A stretch of DNA of 6,846 bases, taken from GCA-2733415 sp964608925 (GTDB taxonomy: Bacteria; Bacteroidota; Bacteroidia; Flavobacteriales; Flavobacteriaceae). The notes beneath the pieces are model-generated. The model was not told where the DNA came from. It saw only the letters and a list, made by a program, of their open reading frames with translations, and did not search any database. The translations under genes and the position numbers were made by a program. Below are positions 1 through 5,698 of the stretch, one piece after another. The stretch spans positions 1 through 6,846 of the forward strand of contig CAZSQD010000139.1 of assembly GCA_964608925.1 (NCBI GenBank). The letters run 5' to 3'. How positions within the stretch are numbered: position 1 is the first letter of the stretch; every line of letters begins with the position of its first letter.

Positions 1-1181
1 AAAATGTAAATGCCATTGCCCACTTTACCGATTGGATTATTGCTCACGTACACGTAGGTGCATTAGCGTGGAATGGTTTCTTAACTTTTGGTATGATTTA
101 TTACTTAATACCAAAATTATTTAAAACAAAATTATACTCACTAACATTAGCCAATACGCATTTTTGGTTAGGTACATTGGGTATTATATTATATGCATTG
201 CCAATGTATGTAGCAGGGTTTGTGCAAGCAGAAATGTGGAAACAATTTTCAGCAGAAGGTACTCTGGTATATAGTTTTGTAGATACTTTAGTAGAAATTA
301 AACCTATGTATTGGATGCGTGCAATTGGTGGTACTATGTATATTACAGGAGCACTTGTGATGTTATGGAATGTTATTAAAACAATAGCATCTGGTGAAGC
401 AGTTACGGATGAGTTAGCAGAAGCAGCACCATTATCAGTATTAGGAAAAGGTAGAGGAAAAGGAGAAACTTTTCATACTTGGTTAGAGCGTAAACCAGTA
501 CAGTTAACTATTTTAGCAACTATTGCTATCTTAATAGGTGGTATGGTTCAAATTATACCAACCATTTTAATAAAATCAAACATACCAACCATTAGTAGTG
601 TAAAACCATATACACCATTAGAGTTGGAAGGTAGAGATATTTACATACGTGAAGGTTGTGTAGGTTGTCACTCACAAATGATTAGACCATTCCGTTCTGA
701 AGTAGAACGTTATGGAGAGTACTCTAAAGCAGGTGAATATGTGTATGATCATCCATTTTTATGGGGATCTAAACGTACAGGACCAGACTTACATCGTGAA
801 GGTGGTAAAAAATCAAACGTATGGCACTTTAACCACATGTATGATCCACAAGCTATTGAAGAAAAATCAATTATGCCACGTTATCAATGGATAATAAGAA
901 GCAAAAAAGATTATTCACAATTGCAAGATAAAATGAATGCGATGATTACTTTAGGAGTTCCATATACGGAAGCAGAAGTAGCTAATGCACATGAGTCAGT
1001 AAACAAACAAGCTACTGCAATTGCAAATGACTTGTTAATAAATGATGATATTAAAGCTACTTTTGAAGATGAAAAAGCAGCTATGGGAGATGCGTTTGTA
1101 CCGTTAAAAGATAGAGAAATTATATCATTGATAGCGTACTTACAACGTTTAGGAACAGATATTAAAGGCGAAAAAAAATAA
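1..1181 (+). CDS. ccoNO: cbb3-type cytochrome c oxidase, fused CcoN-CcoO subunit (5' partial)
   Basis: Partial gene: the frame is open from base 3, so the start lies upstream and 392 residues are visible. The first part is the end of CcoN, the catalytic haem-copper subunit. HVHVGALAWNG (fragment residues 15-25) carries the H-x-H pair that in this family ligates haem b3 (H15) and low-spin haem b (H17). Membrane helices follow at about 23-42, 52-75 and 105-125. A charged linker (about 127-163) leads without a stop into CcoO: an anchor helix at about 165-190, then EGRDIYIREGCVGCHSQMIR with the haem c site CVGCH at 219-223, the conserved YDHPFLWGSKRTGPDLHREGG block, and a likely haem Met ligand at M291 in IMPRYQW. 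CcoO passes electrons from CcoP to the catalytic centre in the inner membrane. CcoN-CcoO fusion is the usual Bacteroidota arrangement. The next gene, ccoQ, begins 6 nt after the stop. Confidence 0.97.
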   Translation, partial: NVNAIAHFTDWIIAHVHVGALAWNGFLTFGMIYYLIPKLFKTKLYSLTLANTHFWLGTLGIILYALPMYVAGFVQAEMWKQFSAEGTLVYSFVDTLVEIKPMYWMRAIGGTMYITGALVMLWNVIKTIASGEAVTDELAEAAPLSVLGKGRGKGETFHTWLERKPVQLTILATIAILIGGMVQIIPTILIKSNIPTISSVKPYTPLELEGRDIYIREGCVGCHSQMIRPFRSEVERYGEYSKAGEYVYDHPFLWGSKRTGPDLHREGGKKSNVWHFNHMYDPQAIEEKSIMPRYQWIIRSKKDYSQLQDKMNAMITLGVPYTEAEVANAHESVNKQATAIANDLLINDDIKATFEDEKAAMGDAFVPLKDREIISLIAYLQRLGTDIKGEKK

Positions 1182-1187
1182 AAAATC

Positions 1188-1355
1188 ATGTTAAAATTTG
1201 TAAAAGGACATATGGAGTCAATTGAGGGTATAGAAATATACCCTGTGATTTCACTACTTATCTTTTTTAGTTTTTTTGTAATACTTGCTTGGTGGGTATT
1301 TAAATCAAAAAAAACATATATAGATAAAGTAAGTCAGTTACCATTTGATAATTAA
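1188..1355 (+). CDS. ccoQ: cbb3-type oxidase small subunit CcoQ/FixQ
   Basis: A 55-residue gene between ccoNO and ccoP, 6 nt after the ccoNO stop and 13 nt before ccoP. The protein has a short N-terminus (MLKFVKGHMESIEGIEIYP), one membrane helix at about residues 19-38 (VISLLIFFSFFVILAWWVF) and a short charged tail ending QLPFDN. This is the size and layout of CcoQ, a small single-span subunit that in Proteobacteria helps hold CcoP in the complex. Identity rests on position and architecture, because CcoQ sequences are poorly conserved. ATG at 1188 is preferred for its spacing from ccoNO; an in-frame ATG at 1212 would remove eight residues and cannot be ruled out. No Shine-Dalgarno sequence is visible, as is usual in this phylum. 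Confidence 0.88.
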   Translation: MLKFVKGHMESIEGIEIYPVISLLIFFSFFVILAWWVFKSKKTYIDKVSQLPFDN

Positions 1356-1368
1356 AAAATAAAATAAA

Positions 1369-2250
1369 ATGAAAAATTTTCCATCATATTTAAGGGCTCC
1401 ATTAATCTTTTTTACAGGAGCAGGATTATTAGAATATTTTGTAGATTCAGGTAAAGTCCCTGCATTTCTTAAAAACCCAGCAGTATTTGTAGCATTATTA
1501 CTATTGGTATTAACAATAGTTGTTTTTGAAGCCTCTCGTAGTGCTTTACAAAATGCAAATGCAAAAGTAGTTACAGCAGAAGATAAAGCTAACTACATGG
1601 CATTTGCTGCAGATAATAAAAAAGGAAATTCATCATCATCAACGTCATCATGGTTAGGGAGCTTAACAAAAGCTAAAAGAATTGAAGATGAAGAAGAAAT
1701 TGTGTTAACGCATAATTACGATGGTATTAGAGAGTTAGATAACGTATTACCACCATGGTGGGTATATTTATTTTATGCTTCTATTATTTTTGCAATTATA
1801 TATGCTATCCGTTTTGGTATGAATGATTTAAATCAAATAGAAGAATACAATACAGAGGTTGCTGTAGCAAAAGCAGAATTTGAAGAATGGAAAAAAACAG
1901 CCCCAGATTATGTAGATGTTAGTAGCGTTGTTGCGTTAACAGAAACATCTGATTTAAATGCAGGAAAAGAAACATTTTTACAAAACTGTGCCGTTTGTCA
2001 TAAACCAGATGGAGGAGGTAGTATTGGACCTAATTTAACGGATGATAAATGGATTTTAGGTGGTGGTGTTAAAAATATTTTCAAAACAATATCTAAAGGT
2101 GGTCGTCCAAACAAAGGTATGGAAGCATGGGCTAAAAAAGGATTGAAAGCACAACAAATACAGCAAGTTTCAAGTTATATATTATCTTTACAGGGTACTA
2201 ATCCGTCAGGAGCAAAAGCTGCTGAAGGAGAAGTATGGAAAGGAGAATAA
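1369..2250 (+). CDS. ccoP: cbb3-type cytochrome c oxidase subunit III, mono-haem CcoP
   Basis: A 293-residue membrane-anchored c-type cytochrome, the subunit through which electrons enter cbb3 oxidase. Two membrane helices are visible, at about 37-55 (AVFVALLLLVLTIVVF) and 130-148 (WWVYLFYASIIFAIIYAI). Between them is a cytoplasmic loop with a Ser/Thr run (88-94). The CcoP signature HNYDGIRELDNVLPPWW (115-131) precedes helix 2. The exported part has a predicted helical stretch (about 155-178) and one cytochrome c domain: CAVCH at 207-211, GPNLTDDKWILGGG at 220-233, and the likely axial Met M251 in RPNKGMEAWA. Proteobacterial CcoP carries two CxxCH motifs; here there is one, as is typical of Bacteroidota. 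The C-terminal tail after YILSLQGTNP is short and hydrophilic. A terminator follows 20 nt after the stop, so this is the last gene of the structural operon. Confidence 0.97.
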   Translation: MKNFPSYLRAPLIFFTGAGLLEYFVDSGKVPAFLKNPAVFVALLLLVLTIVVFEASRSALQNANAKVVTAEDKANYMAFAADNKKGNSSSSTSSWLGSLTKAKRIEDEEEIVLTHNYDGIRELDNVLPPWWVYLFYASIIFAIIYAIRFGMNDLNQIEEYNTEVAVAKAEFEEWKKTAPDYVDVSSVVALTETSDLNAGKETFLQNCAVCHKPDGGGSIGPNLTDDKWILGGGVKNIFKTISKGGRPNKGMEAWAKKGLKAQQIQQVSSYILSLQGTNPSGAKAAEGEVWKGE

Positions 2251-2270
2251 GTAGTGTAGAACTCAAAATT

Positions 2271-2310
2271 AAAAAGAGATATTTAAGAATTTAAATATCT
2301 CTTTTTTTTT
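2271..2310 (+). terminator. Rho-independent terminator after ccoP
   Basis: A perfect 16-bp stem pairs 2271-2286 with 2291-2306 around a GAAT loop (2287-2290). The left arm contains AGAGATATTTAA and the right arm TTAAATATCTCT. Nine T residues (2302-2310) supply the lower stem and the U-tail. The stem is AT-rich but uninterrupted. It lies 20 nt after the ccoP stop and ahead of a recognisable promoter, so it should separate the structural genes from ccoGH transcription. Confidence 0.92.
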
Positions 2311-2335
2311 ACTAAAATAATTTATAGGTACATGG

Positions 2336-2351
2336 TGTAACCTTAGTTACA
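2336..2351. promoter_or_regulatory. Candidate CRP/FNR-family operator (TGTAAC-N4-GTTACA)
   Basis: This is a perfect 6-4-6 inverted repeat, TGTAAC CTTA GTTACA. Its size and symmetry fit the dimer sites of CRP/FNR-family regulators (compare FNR TTGAT-N4-ATCAA). The centre, 2343.5, lies about 40-43 bp before the start site inferred from the -7 box at 2373-2380. That is the usual class II activator position overlapping the -35/-33 region. The regulator is not encoded in the window. The dyad is seen directly; its function is inferred. Confidence 0.55.
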
Positions 2352-2353
2352 TA

Positions 2354-2392
2354 TCCTTTTTAAAGGAAAGCTTATCTTTGTGTAGGTAAGCT
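2354..2392. repeat. Two further short inverted repeats in the ccoG promoter
   Basis: The first is a perfect 6-2-6 dyad, TCCTTT TT AAAGGA, at 2354-2367, filling the spacer between the -33 and -7 regions. The second pairs AGCTTATC (2369-2376) with GGTAAGCT (2385-2392), eight pairs including one G-T, around an 8-nt loop. It straddles the -7 box and the probable start site. They could be repressor operators or a 5' leader hairpin, but short dyads also arise by chance in AT-rich DNA. Confidence 0.35.
2373..2380 (+). promoter_or_regulatory. Promoter -7 box for the ccoG-ccoH-PF13386 operon
   Basis: TATCTTTG matches the Bacteroidota sigma-ABfr -7 consensus TAnnTTTG at every fixed position. The inferred start site is near 2384-2387, giving a leader of about 28-31 nt before the ccoG ATG at 2415. 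The expected -33 TTTG/TTG is poor: the nearest candidate is GTTAC at 2346-2350, inside the dyad at 2336-2351. A good -7 box with a weak -33 would fit an activator-dependent promoter. Its position just after the ccoP terminator supports the call. Confidence 0.68.
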
Positions 2393-2414
2393 AATAGTAT
2401 ATAAAAACACAATA

Positions 2415-3842
2415 ATGAAGAATAAAAAGTTTGAAAAGGATGTTTTTAGAGATTCTATAAACACGATTAGTGAAGACGGTAGTCGTAAATGGGTATTCCC
2501 CAAAATGCCAGTAGGTATTTTTTATAAATATAGAAGTTGGGTAAGTTACTTTTTGTTACTCTTGTTATTTGCTTTTCCGTTTATAAAAATAAATGGCAAC
2601 CAATTTTTCTTACTTAATGTAATAGATAGGAAATTTAATATTTTCGGTTTTCCATTTTTTCCTCAAGATTTTCACTTGTTAGTAATTGCTATGATTACCA
2701 TGGTGGTTTTTGTAATCTTGTTTACCGTTATTTTTGGACGTATATTTTGTGGGTGGTTATGTCCGCAAACTATTTTCTTAGAAATGGTGTTTCGTAAAAT
2801 AGAATACGCAATAGAAGGTGATAGAGGAAAACAAATAAAACTAGCCAAACAGCCTTGGAACAAAGATAAAATTATTAAAAAAGGTTCAAAATGGGCTATT
2901 TTCTATTTAATATCATTCATTATTTCTAATATATTTTTAGCTTATTTTATAGGAGGAGAAGAGTTACTACAACACATTTCAGTAGGCTATACGGACGATC
3001 TTTCTATTTTAGTGAAACTCCTTATTTTTGCATCAGCATTCTTTTTTATATTTGCGTGGTTTAGAGAGCAAGTATGTATTATAGCTTGCCCGTACGGTAG
3101 GTTACAAGGGGTTTTGTTAGACGATAAAACTATAAATGTTGCTTATGATTATGTACGTGGAGAACGTACAGAAGGGCGTAGTAAGTTCAGAAAAAATGAA
3201 GATAGAGCTGATTTAGGTAAAGGAGATTGTATAGATTGTAACCAATGTGTAGATGTTTGTCCAACAGGTATTGACATACGTAACGGTACGCAGTTAGAGT
3301 GCGTAAATTGTACCGCTTGTATTGATGCTTGTGATTTTATGATGGAAAAAGTAGACCTGCCAAAAGGATTAATCCGTTATGCATCTGAAGATAATATAGC
3401 AAAAAATGAACCCTCTACGTTTACTACACGCCACAAAGCATATACCGCAGTATTATTTGTTTTAATGGCAGTAATGACAATCATGTTGTTTTTACGTAAT
3501 GATGTAGAAGCTTCTTTAATAAAACTATCAGGGCAGTTGTATGAAAAGAAAGCAGATGGTGTAATTAGTAATGTTTTCCGTTATCAATTGGTAAATAAAA
3601 CGACTGAAAGTATAGATGATATTACATTTAAATTACTTTCTCATGAAGGTACGGTAGAAGTAGTAGGAATATCCGAATTAAACATACCCAAACAAGATAT
3701 TGTAAAAGGAACCTTGTTTGTATATATTAAAGGTAAGTTACTTACAAAAGATAGAGAAAAAATAAAAGTAGGCGTGTATGCACATGATAAACTCATAGAA
3801 ACTACATCAACCAACTTTTTAGGACCACGTAAATTTAATTAA
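2415..3842 (+). CDS. ccoG: CcoG/FixG cytochrome oxidase accessory polyferredoxin
   Basis: A 475-residue membrane iron-sulfur protein, full length for CcoG. This family is needed for cbb3 oxidase maturation, and proteobacterial CcoG has been reported to reduce Cu(II) to Cu(I) for insertion into CcoN. Visible features in order: helix at about 42-58; NIFGFPFFPQDFH (75-87); helix at about 88-107; FGRIFCGWLCPQT with C112 and C116; helices near 160-180 and 197-216; VCIIACPYGRLQG with C221 and C225; then two 4Fe-4S motifs, C272/C275/C278/C282 (CIDCNQCVDVCP) and C296/C299/C302/C306 (CVNCTACIDACD). A last helix at about 342-360 leads to an exported C-terminal domain (about 365-475), probably the Ig-like fold of this family. 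No cluster cysteine is missing. The ATG at 2415 leaves a short leader from the promoter at 2373-2380. The ccoH gene follows after 2 nt, so the two are co-transcribed. Confidence 0.96.
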   Translation: MKNKKFEKDVFRDSINTISEDGSRKWVFPKMPVGIFYKYRSWVSYFLLLLLFAFPFIKINGNQFFLLNVIDRKFNIFGFPFFPQDFHLLVIAMITMVVFVILFTVIFGRIFCGWLCPQTIFLEMVFRKIEYAIEGDRGKQIKLAKQPWNKDKIIKKGSKWAIFYLISFIISNIFLAYFIGGEELLQHISVGYTDDLSILVKLLIFASAFFFIFAWFREQVCIIACPYGRLQGVLLDDKTINVAYDYVRGERTEGRSKFRKNEDRADLGKGDCIDCNQCVDVCPTGIDIRNGTQLECVNCTACIDACDFMMEKVDLPKGLIRYASEDNIAKNEPSTFTTRHKAYTAVLFVLMAVMTIMLFLRNDVEASLIKLSGQLYEKKADGVISNVFRYQLVNKTTESIDDITFKLLSHEGTVEVVGISELNIPKQDIVKGTLFVYIKGKLLTKDREKIKVGVYAHDKLIETTSTNFLGPRKFN

Positions 3843-3844
3843 AG

Positions 3845-4291
3845 ATGAAAATAAACTGGGGTACAGGTATTGTAATTGCGATAGCACTATTTATGAGTTT
3901 TATTATTTTTATGGTAGTAAAAATGTCTACCAATAATAAATACAGTCATGATTTAGTGGTGGAGGATTATTATAAGCAAGAATTATTGTTTCAGCAAGAA
4001 ATTGATAAAACTAATAATTTGAAACAACTAAAAGGTACTATTGAAATTACTACATTAGGTGAAAATATAATAGTTACTTTTCCTGAAGAATTACACATTC
4101 AAGATATTGAAGGGAAAGTTATTTTTTATCGTCCATCAAATAATAATTTAGATTTTGAAATGCCATTATCATTACTTTCACACCAATGGGTTTTTCCTAA
4201 AAAGAATATAATTAATGGTAGGTGGGATATAAGTGTAGATTTTACCCACCATAATACTGCGTATCTTTTTAAAGAAGAAATAACATTATAA
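3845..4291 (+). CDS. ccoH: CcoH/FixH family cbb3 oxidase assembly protein
   Basis: A 148-residue single-span membrane protein starting 2 nt after ccoG. A short N-terminus (MKINWGTG) leads into a helix at about 7-26 (TGIVIAIALFMSFIIFMVVK). Next come the FixH hallmark region HDLVVEDYYKQELLFQQEID (35-54) and an exported beta-rich domain (about 62-148) with LSHQWVFPKKNIINGRWDIS. CcoH is a cbb3 maturation factor that in Proteobacteria contacts CcoN and stabilises the assembling complex. The DYYK signature plus the position after ccoG make the call secure, though the C-terminal domain is weakly conserved across phyla. Only 1 nt separates its stop from the next ATG, consistent with translational coupling. 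Confidence 0.93.
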   Translation: MKINWGTGIVIAIALFMSFIIFMVVKMSTNNKYSHDLVVEDYYKQELLFQQEIDKTNNLKQLKGTIEITTLGENIIVTFPEELHIQDIEGKVIFYRPSNNNLDFEMPLSLLSHQWVFPKKNIINGRWDISVDFTHHNTAYLFKEEITL

Positions 4292-4292
4292 A

Positions 4293-5003
4293 ATGTTATA
4301 CACAGCGTTAATATTAGGGTTGTTAGGAAGTTTTCATTGCGTAGGTATGTGTGGGCCAATAGCTTTAATATTGCCTGTTTCTAAAACAAATAAAACAAAA
4401 AAACATACACAAGTTTTTTTATACCATTTAGGGAGGATAACCACTTATAGTTTATTAGGGTTAATTTTTGGTTTGGTAGGTAAAGGATTAATTTTAGCAG
4501 GTTTACAGCAAAAAATATCAATTTCTATTGGATTTTTGATGATAGCTTTTGTGGTGTTTCCTAAAATAACAAAGTTTATTACCTTTAAATCAAGTCCCAT
4601 AACACTTTTTTTTACCCAGCTTAAAATGAAAATGGGATTATATCTTAAAAAAGAATCTTATTACGCATTATTTTTAATTGGGTTTTTTAATGGGTTTTTA
4701 CCCTGTGGGATGATTTATATGGCATTAGTAGGAGCTGTAGCAATGCCAAATTTACCAAATTCTATTTTATACATGACCTTGTTTGGTTTGGGTACAATAC
4801 CCTTGTTAAGTGTTGTTATTTATGTAAAAGATGCCTTTGGTGCTTCCTTTCGTAATAAAATACAAAAAATAATACCAATAGTTGTAGTACTTATAGGTGT
4901 ACTATTTATTTTACGTGGCTTAGGTTTGGGGATACCCTATATTTCTCCTCAAGAAAGTAATTTATATTTGCTAACCAACCCAACAGATTGTCTTTCAAAT
5001 TAA
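4293..5003 (+). CDS. PF13386-type (TauE/SafE/DsbD-like) membrane protein, probable cbb3 maturation or metal-transport factor
   Basis: A 236-residue polytopic protein with about six helices, of the type annotated as sulfite exporter TauE/SafE or cytochrome c biogenesis transmembrane region (PF13386). The N-terminal SFHCVGMCGPIAL (13-25) carries H15, C16, M19 and C20, a cluster well suited to binding copper or another soft metal. FNGFLPCGMIYMAL (132-145) is the second half-repeat with C138, and YHLGRITTYSLLG (44-56) is also family-like. The tail has one more cysteine (C233). It starts 1 nt after ccoH and is clearly part of the ccoGH operon. The usual sulfite-exporter name is probably misleading here: oxidase operon context and the Cys/His/Met motif suggest copper transport or thiol redox work during cbb3 assembly. 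The family is well supported; the substrate is inferred. No terminator is obvious after the stop. Confidence 0.88.
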   Translation: MLYTALILGLLGSFHCVGMCGPIALILPVSKTNKTKKHTQVFLYHLGRITTYSLLGLIFGLVGKGLILAGLQQKISISIGFLMIAFVVFPKITKFITFKSSPITLFFTQLKMKMGLYLKKESYYALFLIGFFNGFLPCGMIYMALVGAVAMPNLPNSILYMTLFGLGTIPLLSVVIYVKDAFGASFRNKIQKIIPIVVVLIGVLFILRGLGLGIPYISPQESNLYLLTNPTDCLSN

Positions 5004-5006
5004 TTT

Positions 5007-5543
5007 TTACCAATCATCACTTTTAGTAGGATCGTTTTGTTCGGCTTTTATTTTATCCGTTAAGCTTTTAATAATTTTAAGTGCTTGCTTGTTTGTACTC
5101 TGTTTTACTACGGTCCAAGAACGTAAGGAAATATTAGTAAATTTACAATTAGGTTCTTTGTTTTCTAAAGCACCACCATCTTCAGGAGCTCCTGTATGTA
5201 TGAAATCTAGTAACACATACCTATATTTACCTTCTTTAGTATCAATTTGAAATTTGTAGTGAATGCTCCCGTTAATTTTTGTAGTACTTTTTGTGGCAGG
5301 ATAGCTCACTTCAAACTCGGCATCATACACTAATTGACCATTAAGTTTATTTGATTTTAGGGTTAAGTTTTTTTCCGATCCCCATTTTTTAGCAACATCA
5401 AAAATTTGTTGAGCACTCAAACCAGTAGCATCAACTGTTTTTATAAAGGTAATTTTACCAGATTTTGTATTTACAGGTAATTTTTGACCATTAGTCACGT
5501 TTGCCAATATAAAAAGACAGCTTGTTAAGATTATTTTTTTCAT
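5007..5543 (-). CDS. Exported DUF4468-like protein of unknown function
   Basis: A 178-residue protein on the opposite strand. A Sec signal peptide covers about residues 1-19 (MKKIILTSCLFILANVTNG), with probable cleavage just before or after Q20. C9 lies too early in the hydrophobic core to make a convincing lipobox, so a soluble exported protein is more likely than a lipoprotein. The mature part opens KLPVNTKSGKITF and continues TVDATGLSAQQIFDVAKKWG, the pattern of DUF4468 (PF14730, predicted TBP-like fold), common as small exported proteins in Bacteroidota. It is mostly alternating strands (about 28-145) with an ending helix (150-168) and an acidic tail. No catalytic residues are evident. 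It converges on the preceding operon with 3 nt between stops and is probably monocistronic in the window, so nothing links it to the oxidase. Family assignment is by recall of sequence pattern. Confidence 0.8.
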   Translation of the reverse strand: MKKIILTSCLFILANVTNGQKLPVNTKSGKITFIKTVDATGLSAQQIFDVAKKWGSEKNLTLKSNKLNGQLVYDAEFEVSYPATKSTTKINGSIHYKFQIDTKEGKYRYVLLDFIHTGAPEDGGALENKEPNCKFTNISLRSWTVVKQSTNKQALKIIKSLTDKIKAEQNDPTKSDDW

Positions 5544-5557
5544 AATTAAGTTTTAAT

Positions 5558-5573
5558 CGCGGGGCGAGGAGGG
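5558..5573. other. GC-rich patch in the 5544-5698 divergent intergenic region
   Basis: CGCGGGGCGAGGAGGG has 14 G/C bases of 16 and lies 15 nt before the start of the minus-strand DUF4468-like gene, within otherwise AT-rich DNA. On the minus strand it would fall in the 5' leader as a C-rich tract. No clear hairpin or known motif was found. The remainder of this intergenic region holds the two weak promoter candidates listed separately. Confidence 0.4.
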
Positions 5574-5593
5574 TTATTTGAGGTGACAATATA

Positions 5594-5601
5594 CAAAGAA
5601 A
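5594..5601 (-). promoter_or_regulatory. Weak candidate -7 box for the DUF4468-like gene
   Basis: On the minus strand this reads TTTCTTTG, seven of eight positions of the pattern TAnnTTTG, placed about 50 bp before the ATG. No convincing -33 TTTG was found upstream of it (near 5620-5630). It is offered as the best candidate in this stretch. Confidence 0.3.
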
Positions 5602-5667
5602 ATAGATACTCGATTTCTCGGGTAATAAATATGAAAATAATCCGTTTATAGTTCTATTAAAAAACAC

Positions 5668-5675
5668 TATTTTTA
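5668..5675 (+). promoter_or_regulatory. Weak candidate -7 box for the FemAB-like/aminotransferase operon
   Basis: TATTTTTA matches TAnnTTTG except at the final base. GTTTA at 5644-5648, 19-20 bp upstream, could serve as the -33 element. The start site would be near 5680, leaving about 20 nt before the TTG start at 5699. The spacing is plausible, but such T-rich matches are common in AT-rich DNA. Confidence 0.35.
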
Positions 5676-5698
5676 CGAAAGTAATTAAACATACTTAA

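Noticed and set aside
712..894. 60-codon open frame on the plus strand inside ccoNO
   Set aside because: It lies wholly within the conserved haem c domain of CcoO in another frame, and its product resembles no family I recognise.
911..1189. 92-codon open frame on the minus strand opposite the end of ccoNO
   Set aside because: It is antisense to conserved coding sequence, has no promoter context, and its composition is what reverse-complemented AT-rich coding DNA gives.
2672..2863. 63-codon open frame on the minus strand within ccoG
   Set aside because: It overlaps the conserved FCGWLCPQT region of CcoG in antisense and has no supporting features.
4126..4359. 77-codon open frame on the minus strand across the ccoH/PF13386 gene junction
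   Set aside because: It spans two well-supported genes in antisense and encodes no recognisable domain.
4986..5015. GATTG / CAATC inverted repeat as a terminator for the convergent genes
   Set aside because: It has only 5 pairs around a 20-nt loop, and the T-run lies inside the loop, so a stable terminator is unlikely.
5525..5545. Lipoprotein signal in the DUF4468-like protein (LTSC at residues 6-9)
   Set aside because: The cysteine comes after only eight residues, before most of the hydrophobic core, so an ordinary Sec signal peptide ending near NVTNG-Q fits better.
5558..5573. GC-rich patch as a terminator or rho-type hairpin
   Set aside because: No complementary arm of useful length was found nearby; the short CTCG matches at 5610-5620 are too brief and too distant.
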